Below, piece by piece: positions 33,564-42,580 of a stretch of 64,000 nucleotides of DNA. Source of the stretch: Actinomadura montaniterrae (GTDB lineage Bacteria > Actinomycetota > Actinomycetes > Streptosporangiales > Streptosporangiaceae); NCBI RefSeq assembly GCF_008923365.1, contig NZ_WBMR01000029.1, positions 1 to 64,000 on the forward strand. Reading direction: 5' to 3'. The notes beneath the pieces are model-generated. The model searched no databases and was not told the origin of the DNA. It saw only the letters and a program-made list of their open reading frames with translations. A program made the position numbers and the translations under genes. Positions within the stretch are counted from its first letter, which is position 1; each line of letters opens with the position of its first letter.

Positions 33564-33585
33564 AATGCTACGCTATCCCTTACTA
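33564..33585 (+). promoter_or_regulatory. Promoter/operator motif of the FUSC gene
   Basis: AAT-GCTA-CGCTA-TCC-CTTACTA, just upstream of the FUSC ribosome binding site and adjacent to the MarR start. TACTAT is a good -10 candidate. It is the partner of the motif at 33112-33133. Confidence 0.5.
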
Positions 33586-33602
33586 TCTATCGGAGGTGGG
33601 CC

Positions 33603-35078
33603 ATGGCGGCGGGCACGATCCGGGGCCTCGGCGCCGCGCAGGCGCCGGTCACCGTCGCCGCGACCACGGTGGCCGCCATGCTGGCGTCCTTCGGGTCGGC
33701 GCTGCTGCTGGAGCACGCGGCGCACCTGCACACGGACGCCGTCATGCAGGCCGTCGTGCTGTCCGTCACCCTGTCCAGGGGGCATCGCGGCGCCCGCCCG
33801 TCCGACCGCCTGATCGGGTTCGCCGTCATGCCCGCCGTCGCCCTCGTGTCGGTCGGCCTCGGCATCCTCATGCGCGACGACGCGTTCGCGGGGGACGCCG
33901 CGTTCGCCGCCCTCGTCACGTCCGGGGTCTGGATCCGCCGCTTCGGGCCGCGCTTCACCAAGGCCGGCACGCTGATGATGCTCCCAGCGATCGCCCTGCT
34001 CGTCATCCCCCACGGCGCGCCCGGCGCGCCGTCGACGCACCTGCTGTGGGCTCCTGTGGTGGCGCTCATTCCCTACTTCTGGGTCACGGCCGTCCAGGTC
34101 GCCGTGGAACAGCCATGGCGCGGCGGCCGCGTGGAGGCCGCCCCGGCTCCCGCCCCCAGCAAACGGCTGCTCGCAAGCACCCGCATGGCGGCGCAGATGG
34201 GTGCGGCCCTGTGCGCCGCGTTCGCCATAGGGCACCTGCTGTTCCCGGATCATTGGTCGTGGGTCGTCCTGACGGCGTTCATCGTCTGCAACGGGGCGCG
34301 AGGACGTGGCGACGCCCTCCACAAGGGTCTGCTGCGCGCGCTCGGCGCGGCCGGAGGGACGGTCTTGGCCGCCGCGGCGTCCGGCTTGTTCGCACCACGC
34401 GACCCCCATGCGGTCGTGCTCATCTTCGTGGTGCTGGGCGTCGCAGCATGGTTGCGCCAGCGGAGCTACGCGTACTGGGCGGGCGGGGTGACGGCCGCGC
34501 TGTCGCTGCTGTACGGGTACTTCGGCCAGTCCGCCACTCCCTTGCTCGAAACACGCCTGGAGGCGATCCTCGTCGGCTCCGTCATCGGCACGGCCGCCGC
34601 ATGGTTCGTTCTTCCCTTCCGCACGAGGGACGTTCTGCGCCGCCGCACATCGCAGTCCTTGGCGGCACTGACCGATGTCCTGAAGGGCGAACCGCACGCC
34701 CTCATCCGGTTCGAGAACTCCGTCGCCGAGATGGACGACCTCTACGGACCTCTGCGGCTGCACCGCTTCGTCACGCGCGCGCAGCCGCACCCAGCGGATG
34801 TCGTCGACGTGCTACGCGAGGCCGTGCCTCACGTCCGCGCCCTTAGGCCCGGCGTCGAAGGACTACGCGCCAACGTGGGCGCCGTACGGCGCGCGGTGGC
34901 CAGACGACACGACGGCACTCCCTACAGGACGCTGCCGCCAAAAGAAGACGCCACCGCACACGCCATAGACGCAGGACTGGCCCGCCTACACGAGATCTAT
35001 GCCCCGTCCACAGAGGAACCCAAGCGGGAACCTAAGCGCGGACCAGAATCTCCGGAGAAAGCTCGTCCGGCCGGGTGA
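33603..35078 (+). CDS. FUSC-family membrane protein
   Basis: A 491-residue inner-membrane protein related to fusaric acid resistance/aromatic acid exporters. Two blocks of about six helices flank a charged linker near residue 180. The second block contains FPDHWSWVVLTAFIVCNGAR and GDALHKGLLRALGAAGGTVL, the usual FUSC_2 signature. A cytoplasmic helical domain fills residues 345-491. The ATG follows CGGAGGTGGGCC. It is divergent from the MarR gene, the typical arrangement for a MarR-controlled efflux protein. Its last 47 bp overlap the convergent oxidase gene. Confidence 0.85.
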   Translation: MAAGTIRGLGAAQAPVTVAATTVAAMLASFGSALLLEHAAHLHTDAVMQAVVLSVTLSRGHRGARPSDRLIGFAVMPAVALVSVGLGILMRDDAFAGDAAFAALVTSGVWIRRFGPRFTKAGTLMMLPAIALLVIPHGAPGAPSTHLLWAPVVALIPYFWVTAVQVAVEQPWRGGRVEAAPAPAPSKRLLASTRMAAQMGAALCAAFAIGHLLFPDHWSWVVLTAFIVCNGARGRGDALHKGLLRALGAAGGTVLAAAASGLFAPRDPHAVVLIFVVLGVAAWLRQRSYAYWAGGVTAALSLLYGYFGQSATPLLETRLEAILVGSVIGTAAAWFVLPFRTRDVLRRRTSQSLAALTDVLKGEPHALIRFENSVAEMDDLYGPLRLHRFVTRAQPHPADVVDVLREAVPHVRALRPGVEGLRANVGAVRRAVARRHDGTPYRTLPPKEDATAHAIDAGLARLHEIYAPSTEEPKREPKRGPESPEKARPAG

Positions 35079-36198
35079 CACCGGACAGCGCCATGGTCAG
35101 CTCCAGTTCGGCCTGGATGCAGCGCAGGACGTGCTGGACGCCGGCCTGCCCGCCGAGCGCCAGCCCGTAGGCGTACGGGCGCGCGAGCAGCACCGCCTTG
35201 GCGCCCAGCGCGAGCGCCTTCGCCACGTCCGATCCGGTGCGGATCCCGCTGTCGAACAGCACCGTGGCCTGGTCGCGGACGGCGTCGACCACGCCGGGCA
35301 GGGCGTCCAGCGAGGCGACGGCACCGTCGACCTGCCGCCCGCCGTGGTTGGAGACGATCACGCCGTCCATGCCCGCGTCCACCGCGCGGCGCGCGTCGTC
35401 GGGGTGCTGGACGCCCTTCAGCGCGATCGGCCCGTCCCAGTGGTCCCGCAGGAAGACCAGGTCGTCCCAGGTGAGCGACGGGTTGCCGAAGTTGGCGACC
35501 CAGTGCAGGAGCGCGGCGTCGCGGTTGGCGTCGGTGACTGGCCCGCCGACCGCCTTCTGGAAGACGGGGTCGCTGAAGTAGTTCGCGACCCCGATGCCGC
35601 GCAGGAACGGCAGGTACGCCTGGTCCAGGTCGCGGGGCCGCCACGCCAGCGTGAACGTGTCGAGCGTGACGACGAGCGCCGTGTAGCCCGCCGCCTTGGC
35701 CCGCTCCAGGAAGCTGACGGCAAGGTCCCGATCCTTCGGCCAGTACAGCTGGTACCAGCGGGGCGCGCCGTCGCCGTTGGCCTCCGCGACCTCCTCGATG
35801 GAGTGGGACGACGCGGTGCTCAGCACCATGGTCACCCCCTCGGCGCCCGCCGCGCGCGCGGTGGCGAGTTCCCCGTCCGGGTGGAAGATCGACTGCACGC
35901 CGATCGGCGCGAGCAGGATCGGCGACGGCATCGCGGTGCCGAGGACGTCCACCGACAGGTCGCGGTGCGCCACGTCCCGCAGGAATCGCGGGACGATCCG
36001 CCACCGGTCGAACGCGTCCCGGTTGGCGCGCGCGGTCGCCTCGCTGCCGGCCGATCCCGCCACGTACCCGAACGCCTGCGCCGACAGGACGCCCTCGGCC
36101 AGCCCCTCCAGCCTCGTCAGGTCGGTGGGCAGCGACGGCCGCACGTCGCCGAGTCCCTGCAGGTAGATCGAGTTCTGGAAGTCGGCCAGCGCGCTCAT
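35032..36198 (-). CDS. Lactate 2-monooxygenase-like FMN-dependent alpha-hydroxy acid oxidase
   Basis: A 388-residue FMN enzyme. The substrate/FMN motif SNHGGRQVDGAVASLDALPG includes the catalytic His and Arg. Also seen are PILLAPIGVQSIFHPDGE, RWYQLYWPKDRDLAVSFL and VLFDSGIRTGSDVAKALALG. Overall it is closest, by eye, to mycobacterial lactate 2-monooxygenase, which turns lactate into acetate and CO2; a simple lactate dehydrogenase or oxidase is the alternative. The ATG has GGAGGTACCCG before it. The gene converges on FUSC with an overlap of 47 bp and is divergent from topoisomerase IV A. Confidence 0.88.
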   Translation of the reverse strand: MSALADFQNSIYLQGLGDVRPSLPTDLTRLEGLAEGVLSAQAFGYVAGSAGSEATARANRDAFDRWRIVPRFLRDVAHRDLSVDVLGTAMPSPILLAPIGVQSIFHPDGELATARAAGAEGVTMVLSTASSHSIEEVAEANGDGAPRWYQLYWPKDRDLAVSFLERAKAAGYTALVVTLDTFTLAWRPRDLDQAYLPFLRGIGVANYFSDPVFQKAVGGPVTDANRDAALLHWVANFGNPSLTWDDLVFLRDHWDGPIALKGVQHPDDARRAVDAGMDGVIVSNHGGRQVDGAVASLDALPGVVDAVRDQATVLFDSGIRTGSDVAKALALGAKAVLLARPYAYGLALGGQAGVQHVLRCIQAELELTMALSGVTRPDELSPEILVRA

Positions 36199-36299
36199 CG
36201 GGTACCTCCACGGGGGTCGCGGCCGGGGCGCGGCCGCGGGTGAGAACCGTCCGGGACCAATCTGCCACGACCGCTGACCGGATCGTGCGCCGCGGCCCG

Positions 36300-36339
36300 C
36301 CGGGATCCGATCCGCGACCCGTCCGGGATCCGATCCGCG
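36300..36339. repeat. Direct repeat in a divergent promoter region
   Basis: CCGGGATCCGATCCGCG occurs at 36300-36316 and 36323-36339, in the 196-bp region between the oxidase and topoisomerase genes. GGATCCGATCC is itself partly symmetric, so the pair could bind a regulator. Confidence 0.5.
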
Positions 36340-36394
36340 GTCCATCCGGTGGGGCGGGCGAAAGATGTCGGCGGGACCGGCCACAATGTGGGGC

Positions 36395-38890
36395 ATGGCA
36401 CGACGCGGATCCCAAGCCCCTCCCCCGCCGCCGGACTTCGAGGAGAACATCGTCGACGTCGACGTCTCCGAGGAGATGCGCGGCAGCTACCTCGAGTACG
36501 CCTACTCGGTGATCTACCAGCGGGCGCTTCCCGACGCCCGCGACGGGCTGAAGCCCGTCCAGCGGCGGATCCTGTACTCGATGAACGAGATGGGGCTGCG
36601 CCCCGACCGCGGGCACGTCAAGTGCGCGCGCGTCGTCGGCGAGGTCATGGGCAAGCTGCACCCGCACGGCGACAGCGCGATCTACGACGCGATGGTGCGG
36701 ATGGCCCAGCCGTGGGCGATGCGGATGCCGCTGGTCGACGGGCATGGCAACTTCGGCTCGCTCGGCGGCGACGACCTGCCCGCCGCCATGCGGTACACCG
36801 AGGCCCGCATGTCCCGCGAGGCGCTGATGATGGTCGCCTCCATCGACGAGGACACCGTCGACTTCCGGCCGAACTACGACGGCCAGGAGCAGGAGCCGGA
36901 GGTGCTGCCCGCCGCCTTCCCGAACCTGCTGGTGAACGGCGCGTCCGGGATCGCGGTCGGGATGGCCACCAACATGGCCCCGCACAACCTCGGCGAGGTG
37001 GTCGCGGCGGCCCGGCACCTGATCGACCACCCCGACGCCACCCTCGACGACCTGATGCGCTTCGTGCCCGGCCCCGACCTGCCCACCGGCGGCATGATCG
37101 TCGGCCTGGACGGCATCCGCGACGCCTACGAGAAGGGCCGCGGGACGTTCCGCACCCGCGCCACCACGACCATCGAGAACGTCACCCCGCGCCGCAAGGG
37201 CATCGTGGTCAGCGAGCTGCCGTACGCGGTCGGCCCGGAGCGCGTCAAGGCCAAGATCAAGGAACTCGTCAACGCCAAGAAGATCCAGGGCATCGCCGAC
37301 CTGAAGGACCTCACCGACCGCAACGTCGGCCTGCGCCTGGTCATCGAGATCAAGAACGGCTTCAACCCCGAGGCCGTCCTGCAGGACCTCTACCGGCTCA
37401 CCCCGATGGAGGAGACCTTCGGCATCAACAACGTCGCGCTCGTCGACGGCCGCCCGCGCACGCTCGGCCTGCGCGAGCTGCTGCAGGTGTACGTCGACCA
37501 CCGCATCGAGGTCGTGCGGCGCCGGTCGATGTTCCGCCGCAAGAAGCGCGAGGACCGCCTCCACCTCGTCGACGGCCTGCTGGTCGCGCTGCTCAACATC
37601 GACGAGGTCATCCAGGTCATCCGGCAGAGCGACGACGCCGCGCAGGCCAAGCAGCGGCTGATGCAGATCTTCGAGCTGTCGGAGATCCAGGCGCAGTACA
37701 TCCTGGACACCCCGCTGCGCCGCCTCACCCGCTACGACCGGCTCGAACTGGAGAAGGAGAAGGAGCAGCTCGCCAAGGAGATCGCGAAGCTGACCGCGAT
37801 CCTGGAGTCGGAGCGCAAGCTGCGCGGCCTGGTGTCCAAGGAGCTCGGCGAGGTCGCCTCGGAGTACACGACCCCGCGCCGGACGATCCTGCTGGAGTCC
37901 TCCGGCCACACCGCCGCGGCGGCCGTCCCCCTGGAGGTGGCGGACGACCCGTGCACGGTGCTGCTGTCGTCCACCGGGCTGCTGGCCCGCACGCACGGCG
38001 CCGAGCCGCTGCCCGACAGCGGCCCGCGCGCCCCCCACGACGTGCTGGTCTCGGTCGTCCCGGCGACGGCCCGCGGCCAGGTCGGCGCGGTGACCTCGCT
38101 CGGGCGGATGATCCGCATCGACGTCCTGGACCTGCCGGCGCTGCCGCCGTCGGCGACACCGCCGTCCCTGGCGGGCGGCGCGCCGGTGACCGAGTACGTC
38201 GAGCTGGAACCGGACGAGACCGTCGTCGGCGTGGCGGCCGTGACGGACGAGGGCGGCGGGCTCGCCCTCGGCACCGCGCAGGGCGTGGTCAAGCGGGTCG
38301 TCCCCGACTTCCCCGCCAACCGCGACGAGTTCGAGGTCATCGGGCTCAAGGACGGCGACCGGGTCGTCGGCGCCGTCCATCTGCTGGCGGAGGACCAGCA
38401 CCTGGTGTTCATCACCACCGACGCGCAGCTGCTGCACTTCGCTGCGTCGAACGTGCGGCCGCAGGGCCGGGCCGCCGGCGGCATGGCCGGCATCAAGCTG
38501 GGCGCGGGCGCCCAGGTGCTGTGGTTCGGTGCGCTCGACCCCGGCCGCGAGGCCCGGGTGATCACGGTGTCCGGGTCGTCGTCGGCGCTGCCCGGCACCC
38601 AGACGGGCGCGATCAAGCTGGCCGACTTCGCGGACTTCCCGGCCAAGGGCCGCGCGACCGGCGGCGTCCGGGCGCACCGGTTCCTGAAGGGCGAGGACGT
38701 GCTGCTCCAGGCGTGGGCGGCGCCGACCCCGCTGCGCGCCGCCGGCGCGAACGGCAAGCCCGCGACGCTGAACGTGACGCTCGGCCGCCGCGACGGCTCC
38801 GGCGAGAGGCTCAGCACCCGCATCGTGTCGATCAGCGGGCCCATCGGCCCCGTCCCGCCGGACTCCGGCGCCGACACCGACGAGGCGTGA
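36395..38890 (+). CDS. parC: DNA topoisomerase IV subunit A
   Basis: An 831-residue type IIA topoisomerase A subunit. It cuts and rejoins DNA through catalytic Tyr134 ([10 protein letters not shown]). The quinolone region reads [17 protein letters not shown] with Ser94 and Asp98, the usual sensitive residues. A coiled-coil near 450-490 ([20 protein letters not shown]) and a C-terminal beta-pinwheel follow. A few actinobacterial paralogues are annotated gyrase A; the partner B subunit at 46660-48750 supports topoisomerase IV. The ATG at 36395 gives [20 protein letters not shown]; an in-frame ATG ten codons earlier is less likely. It decatenates chromosomes. Confidence 0.92.
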   Translation: MARRGSQAPPPPPDFEENIVDVDVSEEMRGSYLEYAYSVIYQRALPDARDGLKPVQRRILYSMNEMGLRPDRGHVKCARVVGEVMGKLHPHGDSAIYDAMVRMAQPWAMRMPLVDGHGNFGSLGGDDLPAAMRYTEARMSREALMMVASIDEDTVDFRPNYDGQEQEPEVLPAAFPNLLVNGASGIAVGMATNMAPHNLGEVVAAARHLIDHPDATLDDLMRFVPGPDLPTGGMIVGLDGIRDAYEKGRGTFRTRATTTIENVTPRRKGIVVSELPYAVGPERVKAKIKELVNAKKIQGIADLKDLTDRNVGLRLVIEIKNGFNPEAVLQDLYRLTPMEETFGINNVALVDGRPRTLGLRELLQVYVDHRIEVVRRRSMFRRKKREDRLHLVDGLLVALLNIDEVIQVIRQSDDAAQAKQRLMQIFELSEIQAQYILDTPLRRLTRYDRLELEKEKEQLAKEIAKLTAILESERKLRGLVSKELGEVASEYTTPRRTILLESSGHTAAAAVPLEVADDPCTVLLSSTGLLARTHGAEPLPDSGPRAPHDVLVSVVPATARGQVGAVTSLGRMIRIDVLDLPALPPSATPPSLAGGAPVTEYVELEPDETVVGVAAVTDEGGGLALGTAQGVVKRVVPDFPANRDEFEVIGLKDGDRVVGAVHLLAEDQHLVFITTDAQLLHFAASNVRPQGRAAGGMAGIKLGAGAQVLWFGALDPGREARVITVSGSSSALPGTQTGAIKLADFADFPAKGRATGGVRAHRFLKGEDVLLQAWAAPTPLRAAGANGKPATLNVTLGRRDGSGERLSTRIVSISGPIGPVPPDSGADTDEA

Positions 38891-38894
38891 CGGT

Positions 38895-38925
38895 GAGCCG
38901 GGCCCGCGGTCGGCGGGCCCGGCTC
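38895..38925. terminator. Strong bidirectional terminator
   Basis: GAGCCGGGCCCGC and GCGGGCCCGGCTC are a perfect 13-bp stem with a 5-nt loop. The hairpin separates the convergent topoisomerase and permease transcripts and starts 7 nt past the end of the 15-codon ORF. Confidence 0.85.
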
Positions 38926-38932
38926 GCGTCGG

Positions 38933-38980
38933 TCAGGCGGCGGGGGCGAGGGCTCCGGTCACGATGAGGACGCTGGTCAT
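38933..38980 (-). CDS. Candidate 15-residue ORF coupled to the permease
   Basis: The sequence MTSVLIVTGALAPAA is encoded with an ATG that overlaps the permease stop as ATGA and a GGAGGCACTCCG ribosome binding site inside the permease end. It is short and hydrophobic. Tiny hydrophobic subunits accompany some secondary transporters (for example MetS with NSS transporters), so a helper role is possible. It ends just before a strong terminator, so it is in the transcript. It may still be chance. Confidence 0.4.
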   Translation of the reverse strand: MTSVLIVTGALAPAA

Positions 38981-40656
38981 CGGAGTGCCTCCGGCGCCTG
39001 TTCGAGCGAGGTGGAGACGGACGGGGCCGGCGTCGTGCCGGGCATGCCGAGAAGGACGGGCCCCTTGGGCGGGCGCCACGCGCTGGGCTTGCACGCGTCC
39101 CGGCAGGAGCCCTCGGTGGAGCAGCACAGCGAGCAGATGTGCCCCTGGTGGAACGGGCAGGTGGCCATGTCCGCGACGTCGTAGGACCCGCCGCACACCG
39201 CGCAGGGCAGTTCGGTCGCGCCGTCGGGGAAGACGCTCGTCCGCGCGATGTACCAGCGGCCCCGGGTGGCCGCCGCGACGAGGGGCGGCAGCGCCAGCGC
39301 GAGGACGAAGGCGATGAAGGGCGACAGGTCGGCGGCCGTGGAGCCGAACGCGCCGTAGTAGGCGACGATCGAGACGGCCGCGGCGGCGACCATCGAGCCG
39401 AAGCCGACGGGGTTCACGTTGTACAGGTGGGCGCGGCGGAACTCCACCTCGGGCGGGCTGAGCCGCAGCCAGCGCTTGTTGATGACCAGGTCGGACGCCA
39501 TGGCGGCGATCCAGGCGATGCCGATGTTGGCGTACCAGGCCAGCACGGTGACGATGTGGGCGAAGATGTCGATCTCCATGAGGACCAGCGCGAGCGCGAC
39601 CTGGAGGATCACCCACACCGCGCGGCCGGGGTGCCGGTGCAGCAGCCGGGAGAAGAAGTTCGACCACGACAGCGAGCCCGAGTAGGTGTTCATGATGTTG
39701 ATCTTGATTTGCGAGAGCAGCACCAGGACCCCCGCGAGGACGAGCGCCACGGTGTGGTTCCCGACCGCGCGCTCGTACACGACGGTGAACAGGTCGACCG
39801 GGACCGCGACGTGGTCGGGCGTCGTCTCGGTGCCGGCGTAGCCGACGAGCAGCGTGGACGCGAAGAAGATGACGATGGCGAACAGGGACAGGCCCGGGCC
39901 GCCCATCAGCACCGCCAGCCGCCATCTGCGGCGCCCCGCCGCGCCCTTCGGGTCGGGCATCAGCCGCAGGTAGTCGCCCTGTTCGCCGATCTGCACCGCG
40001 AACGACAGCTGCGCGGCGGCGATGGTGAACACCGCGGTCAGCGTGAGGCCGCCGACGGCGGCCGCCCCGTGCGCGGTGACCGGGTGGACCATGTGGTGGC
40101 CGGCGGAGGGCGAGGTCGCCGCGATGACCAGGGCGAAGCCGATCAGCAGGATCCACAGCGGCCACGTCCACGCCTGGAACTTCGAGCTGAAGGTCATCCC
40201 GTAGAGCGTCAGCGGCACCATGACGACGGAGACGATCACGTACGAGACGTGGACGTCGACGTGGCAGAGCGCGGTCACCGCCTGCGCCATGATCGCGCCC
40301 TCGTAGGCGAGGAAGATCAGCGTGTAGGTCGCGTAGACCAGCGAGGTCACCGTGGAGCCCAGGTAACCGAACCCGGAACCGCGGGTCAGCAGGTCGATGT
40401 CGATGTGCTTGCGGGTGATGGCGAACGCGATGACGATCGTCAGCGGCAGCGTGACGACGCTCGCGACGGCGAACCCGAGCAGCGAGCTGCCGAAGCCGAA
40501 CTCGTTGACGAACGCGGCGTCCAGCGCGTATCCCGCCATGGCGGACAGGCCCACCAGGCAGCTCAGGAACACCATCCACGGCGACCAGGTGCGGAACGCG
40601 CTGGGCGTGTACCGCAGGGAGTAGTCCTCCATCTGCGGGTTCTCTGCCAGATCCAA
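38977..40656 (-). CDS. NCS1-type purine/cytosine permease with zinc-binding C-terminal domain
   Basis: A 559-residue protein. Residues 15-470 form about twelve helices of the cytosine/purine/uracil/thiamine/allantoin permease family. Residues 485-522 form a Cys/His cluster (C485, C488, C500, H503, H506, C508, C511, C512, C518, C522) in a CAVCGGSYDV to CSLCCSTEGSCRDACK pattern, which should bind zinc or an iron-sulfur centre. The TTG at 40656 is chosen for the ideal AAGGAG 7 nt upstream (MDLAENPQMEDYSLRY); an ATG at 40632 is possible. The substrate is unknown. A 15-codon ORF is coupled to its end. Confidence 0.85.
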   Translation of the reverse strand: MDLAENPQMEDYSLRYTPSAFRTWSPWMVFLSCLVGLSAMAGYALDAAFVNEFGFGSSLLGFAVASVVTLPLTIVIAFAITRKHIDIDLLTRGSGFGYLGSTVTSLVYATYTLIFLAYEGAIMAQAVTALCHVDVHVSYVIVSVVMVPLTLYGMTFSSKFQAWTWPLWILLIGFALVIAATSPSAGHHMVHPVTAHGAAAVGGLTLTAVFTIAAAQLSFAVQIGEQGDYLRLMPDPKGAAGRRRWRLAVLMGGPGLSLFAIVIFFASTLLVGYAGTETTPDHVAVPVDLFTVVYERAVGNHTVALVLAGVLVLLSQIKINIMNTYSGSLSWSNFFSRLLHRHPGRAVWVILQVALALVLMEIDIFAHIVTVLAWYANIGIAWIAAMASDLVINKRWLRLSPPEVEFRRAHLYNVNPVGFGSMVAAAAVSIVAYYGAFGSTAADLSPFIAFVLALALPPLVAAATRGRWYIARTSVFPDGATELPCAVCGGSYDVADMATCPFHQGHICSLCCSTEGSCRDACKPSAWRPPKGPVLLGMPGTTPAPSVSTSLEQAPEALR

Positions 40657-40851
40657 ACCCGGCTCCTTTCCTAGCGGGGCGGCGGGCACCGCAGAAGCTA
40701 GGAACGGGATGTTTCTCCGGGGTGTCGGGGCCGGTTGCGCCCCGTTACGCCGGATCGTCCCCCGAAAAAGGGGCTCTGACGTGCGCATTCGTCCCGGCGG
40801 GCGCGGCATGCGCCGCGTCGTGGCGGGTTTCGGCCGGACTCGTCGCCGGAG

Positions 40852-41403
40852 TCATCCCGCTGTCAGGCGGGCGTGGAGCGAGCGCAGGTGGTCGCGCAGG
40901 TCCGGCCAGGGGAACGTCGCGCCGCTCGGTTCGTCCGAGTCGGGGTTCGGGAGGCGGTCCGGGTCGAGGAGGACGGTGACGCCCCAGGCGCGGAGCTCGG
41001 CGACGCTGCGGGCGAAGGCCGGGTGGCGGGCGAGCGCCGCGTTCGGCCACGGGGCGGCGACGATCGGGCGGCCCAGCCCGACGGCCTCGTTGAGCAGGCC
41101 GAGCGCCAGCGTGTCGCTGATGCCGTGCGCCCACTTGTTGACGGTGTTGAAGGTCGCCGGCGCGACGGCGAACGCGTCGGCGGGCGGCAGGACGTCGGGC
41201 TCCTCGGGCCGCTTGTAGTCCGAGCGGACGGGGAAGCCCGTCAGCGCGGACAGCCGGGCGGCGTCGGCGAACTTCGTGCCGGACGGCGTCGCGACGACGC
41301 AGACCGTCCAGCCGTCGCCGAGGAGCCGTTCGGCGAAGGCCGGCAGGTCGGCGGCGGGCCGCCCGCCGCAGGCGATCACATACAGCACCGGACGCGCGGG
41401 CAC
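40852..41403 (-). CDS. Flavoprotein of the phosphopantothenoylcysteine decarboxylase-like family
   Basis: A 183-residue HFCD-fold flavoprotein. The first strand and loop VLYVIACGGRPAADLPAFAE, VCVVATPSGTKF and APATFNTVNKWAHGISDTLA match the FMN-binding decarboxylase family (the ASANT/PAMN region is here PATFNTVNKW). The catalytic His is likely in WAHGISD. A Cys loop as in CoaC is not obvious, so it may be a decarboxylase for another compound. The GTG follows AGGAGG. It stands alone in the operon sense, downstream of the ketosteroid-isomerase-like gene. Confidence 0.82.
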   Translation of the reverse strand: MPARPVLYVIACGGRPAADLPAFAERLLGDGWTVCVVATPSGTKFADAARLSALTGFPVRSDYKRPEEPDVLPPADAFAVAPATFNTVNKWAHGISDTLALGLLNEAVGLGRPIVAAPWPNAALARHPAFARSVAELRAWGVTVLLDPDRLPNPDSDEPSGATFPWPDLRDHLRSLHARLTAG

Positions 41404-41448
41404 CCGACCTCCTCGGTTCCGACCGGGTACCAGCCTGCCACGTCCCGG

Positions 41449-41811
41449 TCAGCTCTCGACGTCGTCGGGTCCCCAGTGCGCCTCCATGCGGACGATCTTG
41501 CCGTCGGCGCCGAAGGTCATGACGTCGATGACGCGGACGCGCATGCCGGGGACGGTCACGGTGAAGGCCATCGCGGCGCGGTCGCCGTGCGAGCCGCGGA
41601 TGGGGGCGTCGAGCGAGAGCTTCGCGCCGGCGGACACGGCGTTGCCGTAGAACTCGTCGATCGCGGCGCGGCCCTCCATCGGCGGATTGCCGACCGGGTC
41701 GACCACGACGGCGTCGTCGGCGAACAGGCCGGTGACGGCGGCGACGTCGCCGGAGTTGAAGCCGTCGACGTAGGCCTGGAGGGTGCTCTTCATCTGTTCC
41801 TGGGTCGGCAT
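41449..41811 (-). CDS. Delta-5-3-ketosteroid isomerase-like protein (SnoaL/NTF2 fold)
   Basis: A 120-residue cone-fold protein. The key residues of ketosteroid isomerase fall at the classic numbers: Tyr14 (AYVDGFNSGD), Asp38 (VVDPVGNPP) and an Asp near 96 (RVRVIDVMTF) that would pair with the oxyanion. AAIDEFYGNAVSAG is also characteristic of the family. It may isomerise steroids or another ketone; the substrate is not known. It is divergent from a TetR gene across a perfect palindrome, so it is probably repressed by that TetR protein. Confidence 0.85.
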   Translation of the reverse strand: MPTQEQMKSTLQAYVDGFNSGDVAAVTGLFADDAVVVDPVGNPPMEGRAAIDEFYGNAVSAGAKLSLDAPIRGSHGDRAAMAFTVTVPGMRVRVIDVMTFGADGKIVRMEAHWGPDDVES

Positions 41812-41824
41812 GCGAGAAAGGCTA

Positions 41825-41840
41825 CCAAGCGCACGCTTGG
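41825..41840. promoter_or_regulatory. TetR operator palindrome
   Basis: CCAAGCG-CA-CGCTTGG is a perfect 7-bp inverted repeat with a 2-bp centre. It lies 14 bp upstream of the ketosteroid-isomerase-like gene and 84 bp from the TetR start. The spacing and symmetry are typical of TetR operators. Confidence 0.7.
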
Positions 41841-41923
41841 CTCCCGATCGGCCCCGGGCCCGCGGCGCCGACCCTAGGCTTGACCGCGTGACGGGGGAAG
41901 CCGGAGACGGACCGGAGGGGTCG

Positions 41924-42580
41924 ATGACGGACGCCGCCCGGGCCGCCGGGACGCCGCCGAAGAAGGCGGCCTACCGGCGGTCGGCGGGATCGCCGCGCGG
42001 CGAGGCGAGGCGGCGCGAGCTGCTCGAACGCGTCACCGACGACCTGGCGGTGAACGGGCTCGTCGACTTCTCGCTGCGGCGCGCCGCCCGCGCGGCCGGC
42101 ACCACGCACAAGGTGCTGCTCTACCACTTCGACGGCGCCGACGACCTGCTCCGGCAGGCGATCGCCAAGCTGCGCGACCGGCGCATCGGCAACGCGCTCG
42201 CCGTCGCCGCGGCGGAGCGCGGCGACGGGACGCTGGCGGACCGGGTGCGCGCCGTCTGGCCGACCCTGATGAACGAGGAGCCGGGACTGCGGCGGGTCCT
42301 CGACCAGGCCATGGGCCTCGCCATGTACGACGTGGAGCGGCACGGCGAGCTCGGCCGCGGGGCGTCCCGCCAGTACATCCCGATCCTGCGGTCCTTCTGC
42401 CCGCCGGACTGGCCGGAGGCGCGCAAGCTCCAGGTCGCCGAGATGATCCTGGCGACGCTGCGCGGCTTCCTGCTGGAGCGGCTGATCAGCGGCGACACCG
42501 CCGGGGTCGAGGCCGGGTTCGCGGCGCTCGTCCGCGCGCTCGAGCACGAGGAGGCCGCCGGGGAACCGCCGGCGCCCTAG
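41924..42580 (+). CDS. TetR-family regulator
   Basis: A 218-residue regulator. The HTH domain in residues 28-75 reads LLERVTDDLAVNGLVDFSLR and RAARAAGTTHKVLLYHFDGA, a TetR variant with HKVLLYHF at the recognition helix end. The C-terminal domain is helical (ILATLRGFLLERLISGD). The ATG at 41924 follows GGAGGGG; an in-frame GTG at 41888 is possible. It is divergent from the ketosteroid-isomerase-like gene with a palindromic operator between them. It converges with a 4-nt stop overlap on the next gene. Confidence 0.88.
   Translation: MTDAARAAGTPPKKAAYRRSAGSPRGEARRRELLERVTDDLAVNGLVDFSLRRAARAAGTTHKVLLYHFDGADDLLRQAIAKLRDRRIGNALAVAAAERGDGTLADRVRAVWPTLMNEEPGLRRVLDQAMGLAMYDVERHGELGRGASRQYIPILRSFCPPDWPEARKLQVAEMILATLRGFLLERLISGDTAGVEAGFAALVRALEHEEAAGEPPAP

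Noticed and set aside
34997..38677. 1226-residue minus-strand frame opposite topoisomerase IV A
   Set aside because: It is antisense to a gene with every topoisomerase motif and contains only low-complexity Arg/Asp/Leu text.
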